A stretch of 6,514 nt of DNA, taken from Caldilineaceae bacterium (GTDB lineage: Bacteria; Chloroflexota; Anaerolineae; Caldilineales; Caldilineaceae). Positions 1 through 4,482 of the stretch are shown here, one piece after another. Below the pieces are notes generated by a model. It was not told the origin of the DNA. It saw nothing but the letters and a program-made list of their open reading frames with translations, and searched no databases. The DNA lies in contig JAAUPU010000176.1 of assembly GCA_012032975.1 (NCBI GenBank), positions 1 to 6,514 on the forward strand. The letters are read 5' to 3'. Positions within the stretch are counted from its first letter, which is position 1. Every line of letters begins with the position of its first letter. Position numbers and translations under genes: made by a program.

Positions 1-104
1 TTGTCATCTTGTCATCTTGTCATCTTGTCACCCTGCCACCCTGCCACCCTGCCACCTTGTCATCTTGTCATCTTGTCATCTTGTCATCTTGTCATCTTGT
101 CACC
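1..104. repeat. Octamer tandem repeat array, cut by window start
   Basis: Thirteen back-to-back 8-bp units can be read without a gap. In order they are three TTGTCATC, one TTGTCACC, three CTGCCACC, five TTGTCATC and one TTGTCACC, followed by a decayed CTATTGCC at 105-112. Variants occur in blocks, and TTGTCACC sits at the end of each TTGTCATC block, as expected from unit duplication and slippage. The array lies just past the stop codon of the minus-strand dioxygenase gene. It starts at position 1, so its real length is unknown. Reading frames through it give only repetitive Ser/Cys/His/Leu peptides and I do not regard it as coding. Confidence 0.95.
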
Positions 105-112
105 CTATTGCC

Positions 113-924
113 TCACGCCATCGTAATCGGTCCCAAAACCTGGGTGCGGCGCATGTAGCGGCGCTGGCTGTCGTCGAAGCTGTCGCGGCGGTGCATGGTG
201 CAGCGGTTGTCCCACATGATCAGGTCGCCAGGTCGCCACTGATGCCGCCAGACAAACTGTGGCTGGGTGGCGTGGGCATAGAGTTCGTCAAGCAATGCGC
301 GGCCACTCTGCTCGTCCAGCCCAACCACGCTCTGCGCGCTGCTGGGGCTGAGGAAGAGGGTCTTGCGCCTTGTCTCCGGGTGGACGCAGACCAGGGGATG
401 CACGGGCGGTGTAGGTGGATTGTAGGCCGGGTTGCGATGCACATAGACTGCGCTGAGATTGGCAATACGCGCCTGGGTCTGCGGGTCGAGTGTCTCGTAG
501 CCGGCGTAGCCGCTGCTCCAATAGGTATCGCCGCCGCTGGCAGGCGCTCCACACAGTAGAGGATCGAGATCGTGCCTGGTTCGTGGAGGAAAACCAGATC
601 GGCGTGGAATTCAAGTTCAGCGTTGCCCAGTGCGCCCACGCTTTGACCGGCCTCCCTCACATTGGAAATCACACAGATTTCCGGCACATGTGGGTCGCGA
701 TCCTTGAGATTGGTGGGGTGTGGGACCGGATGGCCAAAGTGGGCGGTGAAGCGCACCTGGTCGTTGGGATCGAGCTGCTGGTCGCGGAAGAGCAGCACAC
801 TGTTGGCGTGGAACGCATCTCGCAACTGCGCTGCCGCATTGCTCTCCAACGGGGCGGACAAATCCACGCCACTTACATGGGCGCCCAGGGCGCCGCCGGT
901 GGGCTGAATCTGAATCTCTGACAT
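113..924 (-). pseudogene. TauD/TfdA-family 2-oxoglutarate/Fe(II) dioxygenase, frameshifted
   Basis: Members of this family hydroxylate small acids such as taurine, 2,4-D or alkyl sulfates in the cytoplasm, using Fe(II), O2 and 2-oxoglutarate. The ATG at 924 follows AGGGAG seven bases upstream and opens on the typical N-terminus (TGGALGAHVSGVDLSAPL). The HxD iron motif is His107-Ala-Asp109. The distal His245 (CTMHRRD) and Arg256, 11 residues later, match the His and 2-oxoglutarate-binding Arg spacing of TauD. After Glu-Arg127 the frame breaks near 543: one missing C would restore Pro128 followed by ASGGDTYWSSGYAGYETLD. Repaired, the protein is 270 residues, close to the usual 270-300. Both halves keep all active-site residues, so this is either a sequencing error or a very recent mutation. 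It is divergent from the enolase-family gene. The substrate cannot be told from sequence. Confidence 0.88.
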
Positions 925-1034
925 ATTTTTTCTCCCTCTGTAGCTGGTTGGTGGGCCGACAGTGACCATTCTATCATCAGCTACTGAATCTTGGATCAAT
1001 CTCGAAAATCAGGCGCTTGATCTTACGCTTCAGC

Positions 1035-1060
1035 ATGGACATACCGTATGGACATGCCGT
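1035..1060 (+). repeat. 13-bp tandem direct repeat, possible operator
   Basis: ATGGACATACCGT (1035-1047) is followed immediately by ATGGACATGCCGT (1048-1060), matching at 12 of 13 positions. It lies 23 bp upstream of the enolase-family start codon, between that gene and the dioxygenase. Abutting 13-mers could be a duplicated regulator-binding site or a simple slippage event. Both copies begin with ATG, which creates a spurious in-frame upstream start at 1048. Confidence 0.6.
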
Positions 1061-1071
1061 CGAATAACAAC

Positions 1072-1077
1072 AAGGAG
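1072..1077 (+). promoter_or_regulatory. Ribosome binding site deciding the start at 1084
   Basis: AAGGAG lies six bases before ATG at 1084. The in-frame ATG at 1048 has no comparable site and would add twelve residues (MDMPSNNNKEKS) unlike the family N-terminus, so 1084 is preferred. Confidence 0.8.
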
Positions 1078-1083
1078 AAATCA

Positions 1084-2217
1084 ATGAAGATCACAGATGT
1101 CAAGCTTTACGTGTTGGAGCACCCCGAACTCACCCAGAGTTCGCATCGGCTGGTGCAGGTGCCGAACCTGCATCGCATCCAGTATACCCATCAGGGCGTC
1201 CCAGGCGACCGCCCGCAGCGGCAGTCGTTCATCGAAGTCTCGACCGACGGGGGCGTCAGCGGTCGCTGTGACACGCGCACATTGACGCCACGACAGGTCG
1301 AAATTTTGCGCCGCCATGTGGTGGGCGAAAGCCCATTTCACCGCGAGCGGCTCTTCCAGATGCTCTTCAAGGGCACACGCTGGGTCTATCAGGAACCCGG
1401 CTGGTTTGGCGAATTCGACAACTGCCTTTGGGAGATCGCCGGCAAGGTGGCCGGGCTGCCGGTCCACGATCTGGTGGGCAAACTGCGCCCCCGTTTCCCC
1501 GTCTATCTGACCGGCGGCGACGGTTCGATTGCAGATTATCTGCGCGCGATCGAGCAAGGTCGCGAGTTTGGCGTGGCCGCGTACAAGTTCCATTCCTACA
1601 AAGGCGGCAAGGCCGACATCCCCATTTTCCGTGCGGTTCGACGCGAGGTGGGGCCGGACTATGTGCTGATCGACGACCCGGTCTGCTCCTATTCGCTGCG
1701 CGAGGCCATCGAGGTGGGACGGGTGCTGGAGGAGCTGGATTTCCTCTGGCTGGAGGAGCCAATGCACGAGCAGAAGATGAGCCTCTATCAGGAGCTCTGC
1801 CGCACGCTGACCATCCCGGTGATGGCGACGGAGCGGCTGATGAACGACATGGACTTGACCGCACAGTGGCTGATCCAGGGCGCAACGGATCGGTTGCGGG
1901 CGCGCGCAACCTTTGGCACGACGCAGGTGCTGAAGCTGGCCCACTTTGCTGAATTGCACGGCGCCAACGTCGAGCTAAATGGGCAAGGTGGTCTCTTTGG
2001 CATTGTCCACGCCCATCTCGGCTGTTGCATCGACAACACAGACTATTACGAATACTTCGGCAACGGCGGCGAGCAAAATCGTCGTCAGGGGGAGGCGTGG
2101 GGCTTGCTCAATGCACCGCTGATCGAGGATGGTCATATCGCGCCGCCGGAGGGATCCGGCTGGGGAGCAGTGTGGGACGAAGCGCGTTTTCAGTCGCTGG
2201 TGGTGGCGACGCATTGA
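1084..2217 (+). CDS. Enolase-superfamily (mandelate racemase/muconate lactonizing) protein
   Basis: A 377-residue protein of usual family length. Such enzymes abstract a proton alpha to a carboxylate and stabilise the enolate with Mg2+, typically in acid-sugar dehydration or racemisation. The N-terminal capping domain spans roughly residues 1-125 and the barrel about 130-355. The metal ligands are visible: Asp197 or Asp198 (LIDDP), Glu224 (WLEEP) and Glu250 (ATERLM). The second-strand catalytic motif is Lys168-Phe-His170 (AAYKFHSYKGGK), KxH rather than KxK. Where mandelate racemase has its strand-7 catalytic His, this protein appears to have Asn299 (VELNGQGG), so the usual His-Asp dyad seems incomplete. 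Glu323 (YYEYF) probably matches the strand-8 Glu. The C-terminus keeps the family pattern (IEDGHIAPPEGSGWG). The substrate is unknown. A divergent dioxygenase gene shares its upstream region. Confidence 0.9.
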   Translation: MKITDVKLYVLEHPELTQSSHRLVQVPNLHRIQYTHQGVPGDRPQRQSFIEVSTDGGVSGRCDTRTLTPRQVEILRRHVVGESPFHRERLFQMLFKGTRWVYQEPGWFGEFDNCLWEIAGKVAGLPVHDLVGKLRPRFPVYLTGGDGSIADYLRAIEQGREFGVAAYKFHSYKGGKADIPIFRAVRREVGPDYVLIDDPVCSYSLREAIEVGRVLEELDFLWLEEPMHEQKMSLYQELCRTLTIPVMATERLMNDMDLTAQWLIQGATDRLRARATFGTTQVLKLAHFAELHGANVELNGQGGLFGIVHAHLGCCIDNTDYYEYFGNGGEQNRRQGEAWGLLNAPLIEDGHIAPPEGSGWGAVWDEARFQSLVVATH

Positions 2218-2257
2218 AGTGGCGATGGTAGCCATTTGCTCACGGGTTGAGCCGCGC

Positions 2258-2276
2258 CTGCGGTTGCAAACCGCAG
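2258..2276. terminator. Perfect hairpin between convergent genes
   Basis: CTGCGGTT (2258-2265) and AACCGCAG (2269-2276) form an uninterrupted 8-bp stem with a GCA loop. It sits in the 101-bp gap between the stop of the plus-strand enolase-family gene (2217) and the stop of the minus-strand peptidase gene (2319). There is no T-run on either side, so a classical intrinsic terminator is not shown. It may be a REP-like dispersed palindrome that also serves as a bidirectional transcript end. Confidence 0.55.
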
Positions 2277-2318
2277 CTACACATCGTCTGTTGTTTGGTG
2301 AACCATGCGAGGGATGCG

Positions 2319-3641
2319 TTACGGCGCGACGTAAAACGGCTCTTCCAAAAACTGCATCGGATCGACGCCCACGCCGAAGATGCGCAATTCCCAGTGGAGG
2401 TGGTTGCCCGTGCTCAGCCCCGTTGTGCCGACCAGACCCAGCACATCACCTGGCGCGACGCTCTGTCCGACCGCGACATTCAGTTGACTCTGATGCCAGT
2501 AGCCGGTGAAAACGCCGAGACCGTGGTCGATGACCACCGCGTTGCCGCGCACAGCCAACGCTTCTGCCAGCACCACCACACCGGCCGCCGGCGCCAGGAC
2601 GAGCGCGCCTTCGGGGGCGCCAAAATCTTGCCCCGCGTGATAGCTGGCATACGGGCCACCGTTGTAGCTGCGCCGCGTGCCAAAGGGGCTGGTGGTTGCG
2701 TATTCTTCGGCAATCGGCCGGGCGAAGCGATCCCATATCTGCAACGTGGGCGAGACCTGGCTCCAGACGTTGGTCAGTTTCGCCAACTCTTCCTGTACAA
2801 CGGTCGGGTCGAGAAGATCGCCCTTGTCATCTGGCAGCACAATCTCCTGGCTATCATAGGGGCCTTCGACTACCGGAATCTGCCAGCTGCGCGTCACGGG
2901 GATGCCACCGCTGGTCGTGTAGGTCAGCGCAAATTCGTACGGTGCAGGGTCGAGGAGGGCGGGGGTTGGCAGAAAGGCAAACTGTCGCGTGACCTGGCCG
3001 TCGCTGGTGCGAAGCTGATCGGCAGGCCATTCCAGGATGCGGTCACATCGATCGCGCGATCCGAGTTGACGTAGACGCGGCCGGTACGCCCCCTGCACCA
3101 ACGACGCAGGCGCCTGCACGCTTTGGATAGCGCCGAAGCGCAGCGCTTCCGGCAGCGTTTGTCCGCTGGGAATGCGCACCGCCTGGCCTGGATAGAGGCG
3201 CGCCGATGTGTCCAGCCCATTGAGCGCGCTCAACACCGTTGGTTCCAGCGTATGACGTGCGGCCAAGGCGACCAACGATTCTCCAGGCAGCGCACGCACT
3301 TGCACCGTATTCACTGCATTGAGGGTTGTCTCTGCGCCGCCAGGAATCAGCAGAACCTGCCCCACATTGACCAGATTGACATCCTGGATTCCGTTGAGCG
3401 CAACAAGCTCTTCGAGCGAAACCCCAAAGCGGGTGGCGATCGCACCCAGTGTATCGCCGGCAACGACGGTGTAGCTCCCCACATCGTCCTGTCCCAGAAC
3501 CGGGCGACTGTGCAGTGCGACCATCAGCACGATGAGCAATGCCACAGGCAGCACGATCGTCCGCAAGAGAGCGCCGCGCCAGCTCGTCTGATTCAGGCGA
3601 ATCCGAAATCTAACACATCGACGCAGGGCGCGAAGAAACAC
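2319..3641 (-). CDS. Secreted LysM-domain M23 metallopeptidase, two compensating frameshifts
   Basis: A predicted envelope peptidoglycan hydrolase. Residues are counted from GTG at 3641. A hydrophobic signal or anchor lies at about 26-50 (TIVLPVALLIVLMVAL). A clear LysM domain spans about 56-101 (SYTVVAGDTLGAIATRFGVS) and a weaker one about 114-160. The C-terminal M23 domain (about 317-422) has zinc and catalytic motifs His335-x3-Asp339 (YHAGQDFGAPEG) and His414-x-His416 (NHLHWEL), so it looks catalytically intact. Between 3093 and 3006 the open frame gives an Arg-rich segment, while the next frame gives the sensible RTGRVYVNSDRAIDVTASWNG. One extra G in the G5 run and one missing base near 3006-3010 explain this. 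The start is unsure: no ATG and no good ribosome site, with TTG at 3704 or 3566 as alternatives. A longer frame back to 3827 overlaps hpt and is not credible. Confidence 0.85.
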   Translation of the reverse strand: MFLRALRRCVRFRIRLNQTSWRGALLRTIVLPVALLIVLMVALHSRPVLGQDDVGSYTVVAGDTLGAIATRFGVSLEELVALNGIQDVNLVNVGQVLLIPGGAETTLNAVNTVQVRALPGESLVALAARHTLEPTVLSALNGLDTSARLYPGQAVRIPSGQTLPEALRFGAIQSVQAPASLVQGAYRPRLRQLGSRDRCDRILEWPADQLRTSDGQVTRQFAFLPTPALLDPAPYEFALTYTTSGGIPVTRSWQIPVVEGPYDSQEIVLPDDKGDLLDPTVVQEELAKLTNVWSQVSPTLQIWDRFARPIAEEYATTSPFGTRRSYNGGPYASYHAGQDFGAPEGALVLAPAAGVVVLAEALAVRGNAVVIDHGLGVFTGYWHQSQLNVAVGQSVAPGDVLGLVGTTGLSTGNHLHWELRIFGVGVDPMQFLEEPFYVAP

Positions 3642-3738
3642 CAAGATGTCAGCTTTTTCTTCGTGAAACTTCGTGTGACCTGGTGGATAGTTATTCTTTG
3701 ACAATGGCCTTATCTCGGTCGGAATACTTCGTCGTTTC
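3642..3738. other. Intergenic gap with short CTTCGTG repeats
   Basis: This 97-bp gap lies between the hpt stop and the chosen peptidase start. CTTCGTG occurs at 3659-3665 and 3669-3675, followed by a related CCTGGTGG. Short reiterated motifs of this style are common in intergenic DNA of environmental genomes. If the repeat-like sequence extends to about 3600, the true peptidase start is further inside, for example TTG at 3566. No terminator or promoter is evident. Confidence 0.45.
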
Positions 3739-4392
3739 CTATACCGAACCTGCTGGATCGGTGGAACCGTGTGGGTTCGCCGGATCCGGCGGGTTCGCCA
3801 GATCCGGCGGGTTCTTCGCATATACATGCGGTTTCAAGACGCCGATATAGGCCAGATTGCGATAGTGTTCGGCGTAGTCCAGGCCGTAGCCGACCACAAA
3901 ATCGTTGGGAATGGCGAAACCGGTCCAATCGACTTCGATCTCCACCTCGCGGCGATCCGGCTTGTCGAGCAGCGTCATGATGCGCAACGACGCCGGATTT
4001 CGCTCCTGTAAAATTCGCACCAGATAGCTCAACGTGTTGCCGCTGTCGATGATGTCTTCGACCAGCACCACGTTGCGCCCCTCGATGGGCATGTTCAGGT
4101 CTTTCAGGATGCGCACCACGCCGCTGCTGCTTGTGCCGGCGCCATAGCTGCTGGTCGCCATAAAATCGATCTCATGAGGGATCGTGATCGAGCGGACCAG
4201 ATCGGCCATGAAGATGATGCTGCCCTTGAGCACCGAGATCAACAGCAGGTCTTGGCTTGCGTACTGCTCGCTGATCGCTGCGCCCAAGTCGCGCACGCGC
4301 TGCTGAAGCGTGGCCTCGTCGATGAGGATGCGCTCGATATCATCGTGAAGATTGTGCAGTTGCTTCTTGCGGATGGTTGCTTTAGACCCCAA
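3739..4392 (-). CDS. hpt: Hypoxanthine phosphoribosyltransferase
   Basis: A cytoplasmic purine-salvage enzyme that joins hypoxanthine or guanine to PRPP, giving IMP or GMP and pyrophosphate. The protein has 217 residues, against about 180 for bacterial homologues. The PRPP-binding signature VVLVEDIIDSGNT lies at 108-120, LLISVLKGSIIFMADL at 50-65, the flexible loop SSYGAGTSSSG at 81-91, and the purine-side segment FVVGYGLDYAEHYRNL at 165-180. The family core ends at about residue 191 (YIGVLKPHVY). The remaining 26 residues (KNPPDLANPPDPANP and on) come from an 18-bp DNA repeat and look like an accidental extension. The start is TTG at 4392, six bases after GAGGAG, and no ATG is available before residue 62. 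The peptidase gene lies downstream on the same strand. pelG is divergent, 90 bp away. Confidence 0.95.
   Translation of the reverse strand: MGSKATIRKKQLHNLHDDIERILIDEATLQQRVRDLGAAISEQYASQDLLLISVLKGSIIFMADLVRSITIPHEIDFMATSSYGAGTSSSGVVRILKDLNMPIEGRNVVLVEDIIDSGNTLSYLVRILQERNPASLRIMTLLDKPDRREVEIEVDWTGFAIPNDFVVGYGLDYAEHYRNLAYIGVLKPHVYAKNPPDLANPPDPANPHGSTDPAGSV
3773..3814. repeat. 18-bp tandem repeat inside the 3' end of hpt
   Basis: GGGTTCGCCGGATCCGGC (3773-3790) is followed by GGGTTCGCCAGATCCGGC (3791-3808), differing at one base, and then by a partial third copy GGGTTC (3809-3814). The first unit contains the perfect 12-bp palindrome GCCGGATCCGGC (3779-3790). A looser copy may precede it (GGATCGGTGGAACC, 3755-3768). 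The unit is a multiple of three, so it keeps the hpt frame and encodes six-residue Asn-Pro-Pro-Asp repeats. Confidence 0.85.
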
Positions 4393-4398
4393 GAGCTT

Positions 4399-4404
4399 CT
4401 CCTC
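4399..4404 (-). promoter_or_regulatory. Ribosome binding site supporting the hpt TTG start
   Basis: On the minus strand GAGGAG (4404-4399) is followed by a six-base spacer (AAGCTC) and TTG at 4392. This is the only reason to place the start at a TTG. No ATG lies in frame before the conserved core. Confidence 0.7.
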
Positions 4405-4422
4405 AATTCTGGGACGCGCGTA

Positions 4423-4479
4423 TTGTCCCTCGCAAGCGATCAGCGCAGGGGGCTGGGGGAGCCGGAGGGGGAGGAGTAG
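4423..4479 (+). other. Possible C-terminal scrap of a gene upstream of pelG
   Basis: An open plus-strand frame ends at TAG 4477-4479, three bases before the pelG start, with last residues LSLASDQRRGLGEPEGEE. In pel operons pelF is usually directly upstream of pelG, and close stop-start spacing would fit that. The frame continues left only as antisense of hpt, so if it is a real gene end its body has been replaced at the junction. The tail is too short and compositionally simple to identify, and it may be non-coding. Confidence 0.25.
4471..4476 (+). promoter_or_regulatory. Ribosome binding site supporting the pelG TTG start
   Basis: GAGGAG is followed by a six-base spacer (TAGTCA) and TTG at 4483. 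The TTG start is favoured because it yields the conserved PelG N-terminus MAGIGFELRK; the next ATG (4513) would remove the first ten residues. Confidence 0.8.
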
Positions 4480-4482
4480 TCA

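Larger units (their letters stand above)
925..1083. promoter_or_regulatory. Divergent intergenic control region
   Basis: This 159-bp region separates the start of the minus-strand dioxygenase from the start of the plus-strand enolase-family gene, so promoters for both must lie here or overlap the genes. It is more AT-rich than the flanking genes. An imperfect inverted repeat with arms GATCAA (994-999) and TTGATC (1017-1022) lies near its centre, and a 13-bp tandem repeat follows at 1035-1060. I could not assign a convincing -35/-10 pair on either strand. Confidence 0.5.

Noticed and set aside
1..104. CRISPR array
   Set aside because: Units are only 8 bp with no spacers, so it is a simple tandem repeat.
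17..559. Plus-strand open frame of 180 codons across the octamer array and into the dioxygenase gene
   Set aside because: It is antisense to a recognisable dioxygenase and begins in the tandem repeat; its translation is repetitive and has no family features.
994..1022. Inverted repeat GATCAA/TTGATC as a defined operator
   Set aside because: Six-base arms 17 bases apart are easily found by chance and the extension is imperfect. Mentioned only within the intergenic region.
1081..1959. Minus-strand 292-codon frame opposite the enolase-family gene
   Set aside because: The plus strand encodes metal-ligand and barrel motifs in order; the antisense frame is His/Gln/Leu-rich with no recognisable domain.
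3642..3827. Longer N-terminus for the M23 peptidase, beginning at ATG 3827
   Set aside because: It would overlap the end of hpt by 89 bases and begin with Arg/Thr repeats that are simply the hpt repeat read in another frame.
4393..4482. Insertion sequence or integrase-mediated attachment site at the junction
   Set aside because: No terminal inverted repeats, target duplication, tRNA fragment or transposase/integrase gene is visible in the window.
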